DNA of 64,000 nt from Pseudomonas sp. Os17. GTDB taxonomy: Bacteria; Pseudomonadota; Gammaproteobacteria; Pseudomonadales; Pseudomonadaceae. Each line of letters starts with the position of its first letter. Within the stretch, counting starts at the first letter, position 1. The stretch covers positions 6,450,001 to 6,514,000 of the forward strand of contig NZ_AP014627.1 in NCBI RefSeq assembly GCF_001547895.1, written 5' to 3'. Positions 28,422 through 38,384 of the stretch are shown one piece after another. The position numbers were made by a program, and so were the translations under genes. The notes below the pieces were generated by a model. The model was given only the letters and a program-made list of their open reading frames with translations, searched no databases and was not told the origin of the DNA.

Positions 28422-29234
28422 TCAGCTCTGGCAACGCGGGCAATAGACGCTGGCCCGCTGGCCGAGCTTGATTTCCCGCAGCCCCGTGCCGCAAACCTTG
28501 CAGTGCTCCCCGCCACGCCCGTAGACGAACAGCTCCTGCTGGAAGTACCCCGGCTGGCCGTCACCGCCGATAAAGTCGCGCAAGGTGGTGCCGCCACGCT
28601 CGATGGCCGCCGCCAGGATGCGCTTGATCTCGATCGCCAGTTGCAGATAGCGACCGCGGGAAATGCCCTTGGCTTCACGACGCGGATCGATGCCCGCGGC
28701 GAACAGCGCCTCGGTCGCATAGATGTTGCCCACCCCGACCACCACCGCGTTGTCCATGATGAACGGCTTGACCGCCATGGAGCGGCCCCGGGACAGCTGG
28801 AACAGGCGCTCGCCGTCGAACAGATCGGTCAGCGGCTCCGGCCCCAGGCGCGCCAGCAGCTCGTGGTTCAGCGGGTCCAGGCTCCAGAGCATGGCGCCAA
28901 ACCGGCGCGGGTCGGTGTAGCGCAGGGCCAGGCCCGACTCCAGTTCGATATCCACATGTTCATGCTTGGCCGCCGGCTGGCCGATCTCCACCAGACGCAG
29001 ATTGCCCGACATGCCCAGATGACTGATGAGGGTGCCGACTTCGGCATTGATCAGCAGGTACTTGGCCCGACGATCCACCTGGACGATGCGCTGCCCGGAC
29101 AGGCGCACGTCCAGATCCTCGGGAATCGGCCAGCGCAAACGTCGCTCACGAACAATCACCCGGCTGACCTTCTGGCCTTCCAGGTGCGGCGCGATCCCGC
29201 GCCGGGTGGTTTCGACTTCCGGTAATTCAGGCAT
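28422..29234 (-). CDS. mutM: Formamidopyrimidine-DNA glycosylase
   Basis: 270-residue base-excision repair glycosylase/AP lyase removing 8-oxoguanine and formamidopyrimidines. The mature N-terminus after Met is the catalytic PELPEVET (Pro1 nucleophile, Glu2), which fixes the start at 29234 rather than a GTG-like extension upstream. It contains [12 protein letters not shown], the helix-two-turn-helix region [13 protein letters not shown], and the C-terminal zinc finger CKVCGT...YCPRCQ with four cysteines. It is convergent with the ferredoxin gene. Confidence 0.98.
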   Translation of the reverse strand: MPELPEVETTRRGIAPHLEGQKVSRVIVRERRLRWPIPEDLDVRLSGQRIVQVDRRAKYLLINAEVGTLISHLGMSGNLRLVEIGQPAAKHEHVDIELESGLALRYTDPRRFGAMLWSLDPLNHELLARLGPEPLTDLFDGERLFQLSRGRSMAVKPFIMDNAVVVGVGNIYATEALFAAGIDPRREAKGISRGRYLQLAIEIKRILAAAIERGGTTLRDFIGGDGQPGYFQQELFVYGRGGEHCKVCGTGLREIKLGQRASVYCPRCQS

Positions 29235-29267
29235 CTTCGACTCAGGCACTCATTGCGATATGAACAG

Positions 29268-30134
29268 TCAGTGTGCGCCCAGCTCGCGCACGGTTTCCTT
29301 GAGGTTCTCGAAGTCGTAGTCCGACAGACCGACGTAATCGAGAATCAGGTGGCCGATGCTGTTCCACTCGAAATCCTGGGTCTGGTTGCCCAGCACCCGG
29401 TAGGAGGCGCAGATGTGCTCGGCCATCTTCAGGATCGCCAGCAGGTTCTTCAGCTGGCTGTTGCGCGACGACTCGTCGCTGAAGATCGCCAGGGCATTGT
29501 GGTGATTGGCGATGGCGTTGGTCACGTGTTCCGGCAGGCGCCAGGACTTGGCGGTGTAGTAGCCGACCACCGCGTGATTGGTGTTGAAGGCACGGTTTTC
29601 CGTGTCCACCACCCGCCGCTCGGGTCCGGCACTGCCGTAGGCCTCTTCCAGCACCGCCATGTAGTCGGGGAAGCGCTTGAGCATCAGCGGCACGCCGCAG
29701 TCATGGAACAGGCCCAGGGCGTAGGCTTCGTCCACCGCTTGCGAGCCGGTGCGCTTGGCCAGGGTCAGGCAGGTCATGGCCACATCCTGGGCGGTGTCCC
29801 AGAAGCGGTTGAGGGTGACGATGGTTTCATCGCTCATCTCGCCCTTGATCGACTGCGCATTGATCAGGTTGATGATCGAGCGGCTGCCCAGGAGGTTCAC
29901 CGCCCGCTGGATCGAAGCAATCTTGTTGCTCAGCCCGTAATACGGCGAATTGACGATCTTCAGCAACGCCCCAGACAGGCCCGGGTCCTGGGAGATCAGC
30001 TTGGCGATCACCTCCAGATCGGGATCGGGCATGTACTGCTCCATCTGCAAATCCACCATGATTTGCGGCTGAGGCGGCACGCTGATGCCTTGCAGGGCCT
30101 GCTGAATCTGTTCGGCTGATAGCTCTTGGGACAT
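29268..30134 (-). CDS. HDOD domain protein
   Basis: 288-residue protein consisting mainly of one HDOD domain, a catalytically degenerate relative of HD-GYP phosphodiesterases used in signalling. It shows IAKLISQDPGLSGALLKIVNSPYYG and IQRAVNLLGSRSIINLI at the N-terminal half, FHDCGVPLML, where a true HD pair remains, and YTAKSWRLPEHVTNAIANHHN. No GYP motif and no output domain were seen. The target is unknown. It lies 33 bases downstream of mutM's start on the same strand, so mutM may be co-transcribed with it. Confidence 0.9.
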   Translation of the reverse strand: MSQELSAEQIQQALQGISVPPQPQIMVDLQMEQYMPDPDLEVIAKLISQDPGLSGALLKIVNSPYYGLSNKIASIQRAVNLLGSRSIINLINAQSIKGEMSDETIVTLNRFWDTAQDVAMTCLTLAKRTGSQAVDEAYALGLFHDCGVPLMLKRFPDYMAVLEEAYGSAGPERRVVDTENRAFNTNHAVVGYYTAKSWRLPEHVTNAIANHHNALAIFSDESSRNSQLKNLLAILKMAEHICASYRVLGNQTQDFEWNSIGHLILDYVGLSDYDFENLKETVRELGAH

Positions 30135-30262
30135 AAGTACACACTCTGGCTGAGGCGGCGATTCTAACCCCTAACGGGCCAATGTTGGGCGAACGGACAG
30201 GAACTTTACCCTGCGCCTTTAGCCGCAGGTCCATTGGCCGTCGCTGAAGTTGCGCAGCAAGG

Positions 30263-30268
30263 TATAAT
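30263..30268 (+). promoter_or_regulatory. Candidate -10 box for rlmI
   Basis: A perfect TATAAT in the context GGTATAATCGCGCC lies 26 bases upstream of the rlmI start. No good -35 was found at 16-18 bases. Confidence 0.45.
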
Positions 30269-30294
30269 CGCGCCCTTTTTTCCGGAGCGACGTC

Positions 30295-31491
30295 ATGTCC
30301 CTGCCAAGCCTGCGCCTCAAAGCCAACGCCGATCGCCGCCTGCGCGCCGGCCACCTGTGGGTCTACAGCAACGAAATCGATGTAGCCGCCACCCCACTGC
30401 ACGGCTTCAAGGCAGGCGACCAGGCGCTGCTGGAAGCCGCCGGCGGCAAGCCTCTGGGGGTCGTGGCCATGAGCCCGAACAACCTGATCTGCGCTCGCCT
30501 GCTGTCGCGCGATGCCAAGCTGGCCCTGGACAAGTCGCTGCTGGTGCATCGCCTGAACGTGGCCCTGTCCCTGCGCGAGCGCCTGTTCGACAAGCCGTTC
30601 TACCGCCTGGTCTACGGCGACTCCGACCTGCTGCCGGGCCTGGTGGTGGATCGGTTCGGCGACATCCTGGTGGTCCAGCTGGCCTCGGCCACCATGGAAC
30701 AGCACAAGGACGACGTGATCGCCGCCCTGGTCCAGGTGCTCAAGCCCAGCGGCATCCTGTTCAAGAACGACTCCGCCGCCCGTGACGCCGAAGGCCTGGG
30801 CCGCTACGTCGAAACCGTGTTCGGCCTGGTGCCGGAGTGGGTCGCCCTGGAAGAGAACGGCGTGAAGTTCGAAGCCCCGGTGATGGAAGGCCAGAAGACC
30901 GGCTGGTTCTACGACCACCGGATGAACCGCGCGCGCCTGGCGCCTTACGCCAAGGGCAAGCGGGTGCTGGACCTGTTCAGCTACATCGGCGGCTGGGGCG
31001 TGCAGGCCGGTGTGTTCGGCGCCAGCGAAGTGTTCTGCGTCGATGCCTCGGGCTTTGCCCTCGATGGCGTGGAACGCAACGCCGCGCTCAATGGCATTGC
31101 CGAGAAGGTCACCTGTGTCGAAGGCGACGTGTTCGAAGCCCTGAAAGAGCTGAAGGCCGCCGAAGAACGCTTTGACGTGATCGTGGCCGACCCGCCCGCC
31201 TTCATCAAACGCAAGAAAGACCTGAAGAACGGCGAAGGCGCCTACCGCCGCCTCAACGAACAGGCCATGCGCCTCCTGAGCAAGGACGGCATCCTGGTCA
31301 GCGCTTCGTGCTCGATGCACCTGCCCGAGGACGATCTGCAGAACATCCTCCTGACCAGCGCCCGCCACCTGGACCGCAATATCCAGCTGCTGGAACGCGG
31401 CGGCCAGGGTCCGGATCACCCGGTGCACCCGGCCATCCCGGAAACCCGCTACATCAAGAGCATCACCTGCCGCCTGCTGCCCAACAGCTGA
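30295..31491 (+). CDS. rlmI: 23S rRNA (cytosine1962-C5)-methyltransferase
   Basis: 398-residue SAM-dependent methyltransferase making m5C1962 in 23S rRNA. The N-terminal PUA domain (RLKANADRRLRAGHLWVYSN) is followed by the RlmI/RlmK-type central domain (YGDSDLLPGLVVDRFGD, GWFYDHRMNRARL) and the Rossmann core (VLDLFSYIGGWGVQAGVFGA). The catalytic region has ADPPAFIKRKKDL and SASCSMHL with the catalytic Cys. Start ATG with CGGAG upstream. Confidence 0.95.
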   Translation: MSLPSLRLKANADRRLRAGHLWVYSNEIDVAATPLHGFKAGDQALLEAAGGKPLGVVAMSPNNLICARLLSRDAKLALDKSLLVHRLNVALSLRERLFDKPFYRLVYGDSDLLPGLVVDRFGDILVVQLASATMEQHKDDVIAALVQVLKPSGILFKNDSAARDAEGLGRYVETVFGLVPEWVALEENGVKFEAPVMEGQKTGWFYDHRMNRARLAPYAKGKRVLDLFSYIGGWGVQAGVFGASEVFCVDASGFALDGVERNAALNGIAEKVTCVEGDVFEALKELKAAEERFDVIVADPPAFIKRKKDLKNGEGAYRRLNEQAMRLLSKDGILVSASCSMHLPEDDLQNILLTSARHLDRNIQLLERGGQGPDHPVHPAIPETRYIKSITCRLLPNS

Positions 31492-31605
31492 GCCCCGGCC
31501 GACGGCCATTCCCGCCCGACGCGGGATTGGCCAGCGCCAGCGATTGACTTTGCGCGGCCACGACTCGATTCTCGGCACCTTCTCAAGGACCGAGAGCGCG
31601 GCACC

Positions 31606-32796
31606 ATGGACCACTCCCCCGCCACCCCGAAAAACACCGCGGCCGTCATTCTGCTGCTGACCATGACCCTGCTCGGGGTCTTCCCGCTGGACGTCATCCT
31701 CCCCTCCTTTCCCGCCCTGGCCGAACGCTTCAATACCTCCAGCGCCGATATCGCGCTGTCCGTCAGCCTGTTCGCCATTGGCTTGTCGTTTTCCCTGATG
31801 GTGATCGGGCCGCTATCAGACTCCCTGGGGCGCAAGAAGCTGCTACTGGCAGGCATGGCCGTGGCCATCGCCGGGGCGCTGGGCTGCATGGCCGCCACCG
31901 AGTACCCATGGTTCCTGCTGTTTCGCGTGGTCCAGGCCGTGGGGTGTGGCTGCTTCGTGCTGTCCCAGGCGCTGGTACAGGACCTGTTCGTCGGCCGGCA
32001 GCAGGAGCGCCTGCGCATCGCCCTGGTCACCGCCAGCGGCATCTTCATTTCCCTGTCCCCGCTGCTGGGCACCTGGTTGCAGGCGAACCTGGGCTGGCAG
32101 GGCAGCTTCGGTGTGTTCGTCGGCCTCGGCCTGCTGGTCATCCTCAAGGCCTGGGTCCTGCTGGAGAACAGGCCAGGCACGGCGCCAGGCCAGAGGCATA
32201 TCCTCGCGGCCTACCGGCTGGTGTTTGCCGACCTGTCGTTTGTCGGCTACTGGCTGATCTCGGCGCTGGCCTTCGCCTGCCACTTTTCGTTCATCGTCAT
32301 TTCCCCGCTCATTTTCATGGAGCAGTTGCAGCTCACGCCCTACCAGTACTCCCTGGCGCTGCTGTTGTATGGGGCGGCCTATGTGCTGGGCGGGGCCGGC
32401 GCCGGGGTGATGAACCGCTACCTGCAGGCCAGCACCCAGATCGTCACCGGCCTGGGGCTGATCGCCCTATCCGGCCTGCTGATGCTGCTGTTGCAGCCGT
32501 TCGAGCTGTCCGTCGCCACGGTCCTGGTGCCGATGATCGTCTGCACCGCCGGCACCACCATCACCCGCCCGGTGGCGACCTCGCGGGCCATGGGCATCTT
32601 TGCGCACAACGCCGGAACCTCGGCGTCGGCGGGCAACATGCTCGTCTTTATCGCTGGTGGCCTGATCAGCGGGTTCATCAGCCTGAGCGCCAGCAATCTG
32701 GTGATGGCGCTCGGGCTGTGCTTCCTGGGGCTGAGTGCCATCGCCCTGGGCCTGAACAGCCTGATCAATCGCCGCTATCAGGGCGCTTGCGTCTGA
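31606..32796 (+). CDS. MFS multidrug exporter, Bcr/CflA (DHA1) family
   Basis: 396-residue inner-membrane protein with twelve predicted helices. The DHA1 motif A is GPLSDSLGRKKLLLAG between helices 2 and 3, and helix 1 carries FPLDVILPSFPAL, which resembles the Bcr/CflA group. The substrate cannot be told from sequence. Its 3' end overlaps the convergent gene at 32778 by 19 bases. The region is absent from the P. aeruginosa gene order as I recall it, so this is an accessory gene. Confidence 0.85.
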   Translation: MDHSPATPKNTAAVILLLTMTLLGVFPLDVILPSFPALAERFNTSSADIALSVSLFAIGLSFSLMVIGPLSDSLGRKKLLLAGMAVAIAGALGCMAATEYPWFLLFRVVQAVGCGCFVLSQALVQDLFVGRQQERLRIALVTASGIFISLSPLLGTWLQANLGWQGSFGVFVGLGLLVILKAWVLLENRPGTAPGQRHILAAYRLVFADLSFVGYWLISALAFACHFSFIVISPLIFMEQLQLTPYQYSLALLLYGAAYVLGGAGAGVMNRYLQASTQIVTGLGLIALSGLLMLLLQPFELSVATVLVPMIVCTAGTTITRPVATSRAMGIFAHNAGTSASAGNMLVFIAGGLISGFISLSASNLVMALGLCFLGLSAIALGLNSLINRRYQGACV

Positions 32797-33344
32797 AGAT
32801 CGCGCAAGCGGCACAAGTCCCTGAGGTAGAGGACAAAGGAGAATGCCAGGGGTGGCCCGGTGAAGTAGCGCAGGGACAGGAACCCGCTCTTGAAGGGATC
32901 CAGATGCCACTCGTGGGTCCAGAAATCGAACAGCGCCTGGACCAGCCATGACGCTGACAGGGCCACCAGCATCCAGCTGCCGTCCCCCAGCAGCCGCCGT
33001 TCGAAGCCCTCGCGGCCCGGCAGCCCGGTGGCGCTGAGCAGCGTCATCAGCAGCAGGAGCGCCACCACGCTGTAGATCACCCCACGCGTGAAGGGCAACT
33101 CACTGCTGGCCTGGACCACCACCGCCGCGGCGAAGGCCAGCAGCAGCGCGGCCTTCCAGGTGCGCCACTGGCGCCGCTGCCCGGCCAGCAGCTGCACGAA
33201 GCCGCCGCCCGTGAGCAGGGCCGCGCCCACCACGGCCATGGTGCTGCCGGGCCAGTCGCTATGGAGCACCAGCCACATCAGCAACAGCCCCTGCAGCAGG
33301 CCGATGCCCAGGTAGAACCTCAAGGATCGCATGTTCGCGGACAT
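32778..33344 (-). CDS. Hypothetical polytopic membrane protein
   Basis: 188-residue protein I do not recognise. It has five or six hydrophobic segments, including IGLLQGLLLMWLVLHS, AVVGAALLTGGGFVQLLAG, ALLLAFAAAVVVQAS, VIYSVVALLLLMTLL and WMLVALSASWLVQALFDFWT, and a conserved-looking end (SLRYFTGPPLAFSFVLYLRD). The ATG at 33344 has GGAG seven bases upstream and is preferred over the in-frame ATG four codons later. The gene overlaps the MFS gene tail to tail by 19 bases. No function is proposed beyond a membrane location. Confidence 0.7.
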   Translation of the reverse strand: MSANMRSLRFYLGIGLLQGLLLMWLVLHSDWPGSTMAVVGAALLTGGGFVQLLAGQRRQWRTWKAALLLAFAAAVVVQASSELPFTRGVIYSVVALLLLMTLLSATGLPGREGFERRLLGDGSWMLVALSASWLVQALFDFWTHEWHLDPFKSGFLSLRYFTGPPLAFSFVLYLRDLCRLRDLQTQAP

Positions 33345-33656
33345 TCCAGCTCCATTGGATGATGTTCGAGGGGCGGCGAGTCTAAACCAGGAACCACCGT
33401 GCTGGCAGCGCTCAGTGATATCCAGGCAATCGCACGCCGCAGAGCGGCCACGGCATTCCTTCCTGACGCCAGCGGTGTAGAATCGGCGAATTCATCGCCA
33501 GTCATCCCCCGGCGGGTTTATGAGCTCAGGCTGAGGCGCGCGGCGATCCCGCGACGTCATCGGCAGCTTTCGGACACACGGCCATTTCTGAGTGTTCCCA
33601 AGGTCAATAGAAGCTCACTCCCCATTTGTTCCCTGATTAGCCGCCCGGAGTGCTCC
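33345..33656 (+). other. Upstream region of ilvD
   Basis: 312 bases between the divergent membrane-protein gene and ilvD. TAGAAT at 33478-33483 could be an ilvD -10 box, with only a weak -35. That would give a leader of about 165 bases with no obvious leader peptide or attenuator. CGGAG at 33646-33650 is the ilvD ribosome-binding site. Confidence 0.4.
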
Positions 33657-35498
33657 ATGCCTGATTACCGCTCGAAAACATCCACCCACGGCCGCAACAT
33701 GGCCGGCGCCCGCGCCCTGTGGCGCGCCACGGGGATGAAAGATGCCGACTTCAAGAAGCCGATCATCGCCATTGCCAACTCCTTCACCCAGTTCGTCCCG
33801 GGGCACGTGCACCTGAAGGACCTGGGTCAGCTGGTGGCCCGCGAGATCGAACGCGCCGGTGGCGTGGCCAAGGAATTCAACACCATCGCCGTGGACGACG
33901 GCATCGCCATGGGCCACGACGGCATGCTGTATTCCCTGCCGAGCCGCGAGATCATCGCCGACTCCGTGGAGTACATGGTCAACGCCCACTGCGCCGACGC
34001 CATCGTCTGCATCTCCAACTGCGACAAGATCACCCCCGGCATGCTGATGGCCGCCCTGCGCCTGAACATCCCGGTGATCTTCGTTTCCGGCGGTCCGATG
34101 GAAGCCGGCAAGACCAAGCTGGCCAGCCACGGCCTGGACCTGGTGGACGCCATGGTCATCGCCGCCGACTCCAGCGCTTCTGACGAGAAGGTTGCCGAGT
34201 ACGAGCGCAGCGCCTGCCCGACCTGCGGTTCGTGCTCCGGCATGTTCACCGCCAACTCCATGAACTGCCTGACCGAAGCCCTGGGGCTGGCCCTGCCGGG
34301 CAACGGTTCGACCCTGGCCACCCACAGCGACCGCGAAGAGCTGTTCCTGCGGGCCGGGCGCACCATCGTCGAGCTGTGCCAGCGCTACTACGGCGACAAC
34401 GACGAGTCGGTCCTGCCGCGCAACATCGCCAACTTCAAGGCGTTCGAGAACGCCATGACCCTGGACATCGCCATGGGCGGTTCCACCAACACCATCCTCC
34501 ACCTCCTGGCCGCCGCCCAGGAAGCCGAGATCGACTTCGACCTGCGGGACATCGACCGCCTGTCGCGGAATGTGCCGCAGCTGTGCAAGGTGGCGCCGAA
34601 CATCCAGAAGTACCACATGGAAGACGTGCACCGCGCCGGCGGCATCTTCAGCATCCTCGGCGAGCTGGCCCGTGGCGGCCTGCTGCACACCGACCTGCCC
34701 ACCGTGCACAGCAAGACCCTGGCCGAAGGCATCGCCCGCTGGGACATCACCCAGACCAGCGACGAAGCCGTGCACCACTTCTTCAAGGCCGGCCCGGCGG
34801 GCATCCCGACCCAGACCGCGTTCAGCCAGTCGACCCGTTGGGACAGCCTCGACGACGACCGTGAGAACGGCTGCATCCGCAGCGTCGAGCACGCCTACTC
34901 CAAGGAAGGCGGCCTGGCCGTGCTCTACGGCAACATCGCCCTGGACGGCTGCGTGGTGAAGACCGCCGGCGTCGATGAGTCGATCCACGTCTTCGAAGGC
35001 AACGCCAAGATCTTCGAAAGCCAGGACAGCGCCGTGCGCGGCATCCTCGCCGACGAAGTGAAGGAAGGCGACATCGTGATCATCCGCTACGAAGGTCCGA
35101 AAGGCGGCCCGGGCATGCAGGAAATGCTCTACCCGACCTCCTACCTGAAGTCCAAGGGCCTGGGCAAAGCCTGCGCCCTGCTCACCGACGGCCGCTTCTC
35201 CGGCGGCACCTCGGGCCTGTCCATCGGCCACGCCTCGCCTGAAGCGGCGGCCGGCGGCGCCATCGGCCTGGTGCAGGACGGCGACAAAGTGCTGATCGAC
35301 ATCCCCAACCGCTCGATCAACCTGCTGGTCAGCGACGAGGAGCTGGCGGCGCGCCGCGTCGAACAGGACAAGAAAGGCTGGAAGCCGGTGGAAGCGCGTC
35401 CACGCAAAGTGACCACCGCCCTGAAAGCCTACGCCCTGCTGGCCACCAGCGCCGACAAGGGCGCGGTACGCAACAAGGCCATGCTCGACGGCCTGTGA
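33657..35498 (+). CDS. ilvD: Dihydroxy-acid dehydratase
   Basis: 613-residue iron-sulfur enzyme dehydrating 2,3-dihydroxy-isovalerate and -methylvalerate in valine and isoleucine synthesis. Cluster cysteines lie in [11 protein letters not shown] and [11 protein letters not shown]; the latter with [15 protein letters not shown] is the family signature. [20 protein letters not shown] near the C-terminus holds the catalytic serine. The ATG of MPDYRSKTS is used because CGGAG precedes it and homologues start there; the open frame extends about 86 codons upstream without homology. It stands alone, with a strong terminator. Confidence 0.98.
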   Translation: MPDYRSKTSTHGRNMAGARALWRATGMKDADFKKPIIAIANSFTQFVPGHVHLKDLGQLVAREIERAGGVAKEFNTIAVDDGIAMGHDGMLYSLPSREIIADSVEYMVNAHCADAIVCISNCDKITPGMLMAALRLNIPVIFVSGGPMEAGKTKLASHGLDLVDAMVIAADSSASDEKVAEYERSACPTCGSCSGMFTANSMNCLTEALGLALPGNGSTLATHSDREELFLRAGRTIVELCQRYYGDNDESVLPRNIANFKAFENAMTLDIAMGGSTNTILHLLAAAQEAEIDFDLRDIDRLSRNVPQLCKVAPNIQKYHMEDVHRAGGIFSILGELARGGLLHTDLPTVHSKTLAEGIARWDITQTSDEAVHHFFKAGPAGIPTQTAFSQSTRWDSLDDDRENGCIRSVEHAYSKEGGLAVLYGNIALDGCVVKTAGVDESIHVFEGNAKIFESQDSAVRGILADEVKEGDIVIIRYEGPKGGPGMQEMLYPTSYLKSKGLGKACALLTDGRFSGGTSGLSIGHASPEAAAGGAIGLVQDGDKVLIDIPNRSINLLVSDEELAARRVEQDKKGWKPVEARPRKVTTALKAYALLATSADKGAVRNKAMLDGL

Positions 35499-35516
35499 TC
35501 GCATCGCCCTGAAATG

Positions 35517-35549
35517 AAAATGCCCCGCCAAGTGCGGGGCATTTTTTTC
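35517..35549 (+). terminator. Rho-independent terminator of ilvD
   Basis: AATGCCCCGC-CAAGT-GCGGGGCATT followed by seven T residues, 20 bases after the ilvD stop. This is a textbook intrinsic terminator. Confidence 0.95.
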
Positions 35550-35574
35550 ACCTTGCATCGCCCTTGCGGACGCC

Positions 35575-35995
35575 TTCGCTGGCTAGCCAGCTCCTACAGC
35601 AGCATTCAGGGTGCTACCGCCGCCACCGTAGGAGCCGGCTTGCCGGCGAATGGGCCTTTGAACCTTGCATCGCCCTCGCGAGCGCCTTCGCTGGTAAGCC
35701 AGCTCCTACAGCAGCATTCGGGGTGCTGGCGCCGCCACCGTAGGAGCCGGCTTGCCGGCGAATGGGCCTTTGAACCTCGCATCGCCCTTGCGGGCGCCTT
35801 CGCTGGCAAGCCAGCTCCTACAGCAGCATTCAGGGTGCTGGCGCCGCCACCGTAGGAGCCGGCTTGCCGGCGAATGGGCCTTTAAACCTCGCATCGCCCT
35901 CGCGAGCGCCTTCGCTGGCAAGCCAGCTCCTACAGCAGCATTCGGGGTGCTGGCGCCGCCACCGTAGGAGCCGGGGTGGTGTTGGCGCCAGCATA
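35575..35995. repeat. Tandem REP array, four units of 112 bases
   Basis: Units begin at 35575, 35687, 35799 and 35911, exactly 112 bases apart. Each holds one REP of GCTGGC-AGCCAGC type, a spacer with CAGCAGCATTC, and one inverted REP of GCCGGCTTGCCGGC type (35628, 35740, 35852). The fourth unit is broken after GTAGGAGCCGG. It fills the space between ilvD and the O-acylation cassette. Confidence 0.95.
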
Positions 35996-36013
35996 GGAGC
36001 CGGTTCCGGGTTC

Positions 36014-37237
36014 TCAGGGCATGCGTTCGCCCAACTGCCCGCGCAGGAAACGGTACAGGCCGTCGGCGCTCTTGCGATAACCGTCGGCGGTCAGGTGCAC
36101 CAGGTCGTTGCGCGCCAGGTCGCTGCCCTGCCATTTGCTGATGGAGCAGTCGCCGCCCATGAACGCCTGCCAGTCCCAGAACAGGGTGCGGCTGGTCTTG
36201 GCCACGTCCTTCTGGATCTGCACGATCTGCCGCAGCGGTTGCGGCTGGGAAGCCGCGCAACTGCCGGCATTGCGGCGTTTGATGGAGTCCGGCGGCCCCA
36301 CCAGCAGGATCACGCTCTTGGGCAGGTTCTTGCGCAGCAGCGCGACCTTTTCCTGCAACTGGCTGCGATAGAGCTGCAGGTCCAGATCGTCATCAAAGGC
36401 TTCGTTGGTGCCGTAGGCCAGCACCACCATGTCCGGGCGCAGGGCCTTGAGGGTTTCCAGCCAGCCGGGCTGCCACTTGTCCAGCACGTCCAGACGCGCG
36501 CCATTGATGCCCAGGGAGGAATAGATCACCCCGGCGCTCTTCTGCCCGAGGATGTTCCAGCCGCCCAGGGCCAGGCCCTGGTTGTTGGCCACGTTCAGGT
36601 CCAGGGGCAGGGTCAGGTTGTTGAACGGCGGACTGAAGCGCCACTGTCCACCAGTGGCGGCCAGCATGCGGCTGCTTTTGTTGAGGTTGTCCCGGGCGGT
36701 CAGGGTGTTGTTGCTGGACGCCTGGTACAGCGCGGAAATCCGGTACTGCTGGTTGCTCGGCTGGCGCTCGGCGATATGCACCCGGGCTCCCGGGGTCATC
36801 GGCAGCGACAGGTAGCCCCCCAGAGGAAACTGGTTGCTTTGCTGGTTGCGCGCCGACACCAGGGACCACTGGCGCTTGGCCGCTCCCAGGATCACTCGCT
36901 CATAGCGGGTGCCGGGCACCGGCGTGGCCGCCACGAAACCGATGCCGCCATCGCCGTACTGCGCTTGCAGCAGGCGACGCATCTCGCCGCTGAACAGGTC
37001 GGCGGCGGTATGGGAGTCACCCAGTTGCACTATGTTGATGGGGGTGCGGTTGGAGGTACTGAACTTGCGCGCCAGCAGTGCCAGGTTCGGGTCGGTGCCG
37101 GTGGTCACGACTTTCTTGGTTCCGCTCCCGGACCGGGCCAGGGCCGAGGCCGGAGTGGCCTGGACCTCGGTGGTCGGGCTGCAACTGCTCAGCAAGGTGA
37201 TGCCCAGCAACAGCGCAATGCCTTGCAGTCGCCCCAT
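36014..37237 (-). CDS. SGNH/GDSL hydrolase-like lipoprotein
   Basis: 407-residue outer-envelope protein. The signal ends in the lipobox LSSC (Cys19), and residue +2 is not Asp, so outer-membrane sorting is expected. The SGNH block I is VQLGDSHTAADLFSGEM; VLAYGTNEAF supplies the Asn block, and DLVHLTADGY the C-terminal Asp-His. Such proteins are esterases or O-acetyltransferases. It is last in a three-gene set with a membrane SGNH protein (1 base upstream) and an MBOAT protein, suggesting a periplasmic acyl-transfer system on an envelope polysaccharide. The target is unknown. Confidence 0.85.
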   Translation of the reverse strand: MGRLQGIALLLGITLLSSCSPTTEVQATPASALARSGSGTKKVVTTGTDPNLALLARKFSTSNRTPINIVQLGDSHTAADLFSGEMRRLLQAQYGDGGIGFVAATPVPGTRYERVILGAAKRQWSLVSARNQQSNQFPLGGYLSLPMTPGARVHIAERQPSNQQYRISALYQASSNNTLTARDNLNKSSRMLAATGGQWRFSPPFNNLTLPLDLNVANNQGLALGGWNILGQKSAGVIYSSLGINGARLDVLDKWQPGWLETLKALRPDMVVLAYGTNEAFDDDLDLQLYRSQLQEKVALLRKNLPKSVILLVGPPDSIKRRNAGSCAASQPQPLRQIVQIQKDVAKTSRTLFWDWQAFMGGDCSISKWQGSDLARNDLVHLTADGYRKSADGLYRFLRGQLGERMP

Positions 37238-37238
37238 A

Positions 37239-38384
37239 TCAGTGCTCCGTCAATTGTTGGCTGGGAAAGCTGATCAGCGAGATCACACGCTCAGCGATCA
37301 GCTTCTGCCCAGTGGTGGTGAAATGGATGCCGTCATCGACCCGGGTCTTGACCTTCTTGCCGTCGCCGGTGGTGCGGTAATAGGAAAACTCGTCGTTCTG
37401 GTAGCCGAGAATCTCGTTGGCCGAGACGAAATGCTGCTGATAGCGCTCGATCTGGCTCTTGTACAGGTCGCTCAGGTAAGCCATGGCCGTAGACAGCTTG
37501 GGCTTCTCCATGTTCGGCGGGCCGACCCAGATCACTTGCACATTGTGGGCCTGGGCGGTGTCGAGGATCGAATCGATGCGCTGGCGATAGGCTTCTTCCC
37601 AGTCCGGGGTCTTGAAGCGCAGGAACGGTTTGCCCTTGGCCACCGGCATGTCCCACGGGTCGTTGGGGCCGAGGAAGATCACCATCAGACGGATGTTCGG
37701 GTTGCTGGCCAGGGTGCTCTCAACGGTCTTGGGCCAGTTGAAGAAACTGGGATAGGCCAGCCCCGTGCTCTGTTTGCTGAGGTTCAGGCTCTTGACGTTG
37801 TAGCGCTTGCGCAGGGTATTGGCCATGTGCGGCGCCACGCCCTGCATCAGCGAGTCACCGACAAAGAACACCTCGTCGCCAGTGGCCAGGCTGGCCATCA
37901 GCGGCGCCACTCCTGCCTGCTGGACCTTGGGCCCATGGTTGAGCGCCGGAGCCACGGCCACCGGCTGCGGGGCGACCGGGGCCGGGCCCTGGGGAGCCGC
38001 ATGAGCTGGGGTTGCATGGGCGGCGCTCAGCGGCGGATGCTCCGGCACCGGCGCGGCGGCGACCTTCGGCAACGGCTCCGGCTCGTCGTCTGCCGCCGCT
38101 TCGGCCTGGGCCACCAGCGTCAGGTCGGCCGTGGCGGCAAAGGTGCCGACAAAGGCCACCCGGGCATTCTCCAGCGCCTGGTTGAGCTGGGCGCCAAAGC
38201 GCCACTGCGGGTTCTGCGACAGCCCCGGGATCTCGCAGTCATCGTGGTACTTCTGCTGGCAGTAGAGGCGGATCGACTGCTGGTTGAACCACACCAGCAA
38301 CAGGCTGGTCACCACCAGCGCATAGAACACCTTGGCTGCGCTGCCGAGGCTGACCGACAAGGGCGAACGGTTAGAAGCTGGCAT
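37239..38384 (-). CDS. Membrane-anchored SGNH protein, DUF459 type
   Basis: 381-residue protein with one N-terminal membrane helix (residues ~14-35, FYALVVTSLLLVWFNQQSI), an Ala/Pro-rich linker (~95-165) and a periplasmic SGNH domain. Block I is FFVGDSLMQGVAPHM, FLGPNDPWDMP is the Gly/Asn region, and DDGIHFTTTGQ holds the catalytic Asp-His. This organisation matches DUF459 proteins that partner MBOAT acyltransferases, analogous to PatB or AlgJ/AlgX. The ATG at 38384 lies inside the last codons of the MBOAT gene (14-base overlap), so synthesis is coupled. Confidence 0.85.
   Translation of the reverse strand: MPASNRSPLSVSLGSAAKVFYALVVTSLLLVWFNQQSIRLYCQQKYHDDCEIPGLSQNPQWRFGAQLNQALENARVAFVGTFAATADLTLVAQAEAAADDEPEPLPKVAAAPVPEHPPLSAAHATPAHAAPQGPAPVAPQPVAVAPALNHGPKVQQAGVAPLMASLATGDEVFFVGDSLMQGVAPHMANTLRKRYNVKSLNLSKQSTGLAYPSFFNWPKTVESTLASNPNIRLMVIFLGPNDPWDMPVAKGKPFLRFKTPDWEEAYRQRIDSILDTAQAHNVQVIWVGPPNMEKPKLSTAMAYLSDLYKSQIERYQQHFVSANEILGYQNDEFSYYRTTGDGKKVKTRVDDGIHFTTTGQKLIAERVISLISFPSQQLTEH

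Noticed and set aside
33399..33656. 86-residue extension of IlvD
   Set aside because: Arg/Ser-rich, no homology, contains the likely promoter; the conserved protein begins at MPDYRSKTS after CGGAG.
35575..35995. Regular repeats that could look like a CRISPR array
   Set aside because: The 112-base units contain paired palindromes of REP type, the spacers are also repeated, and there are no cas genes.
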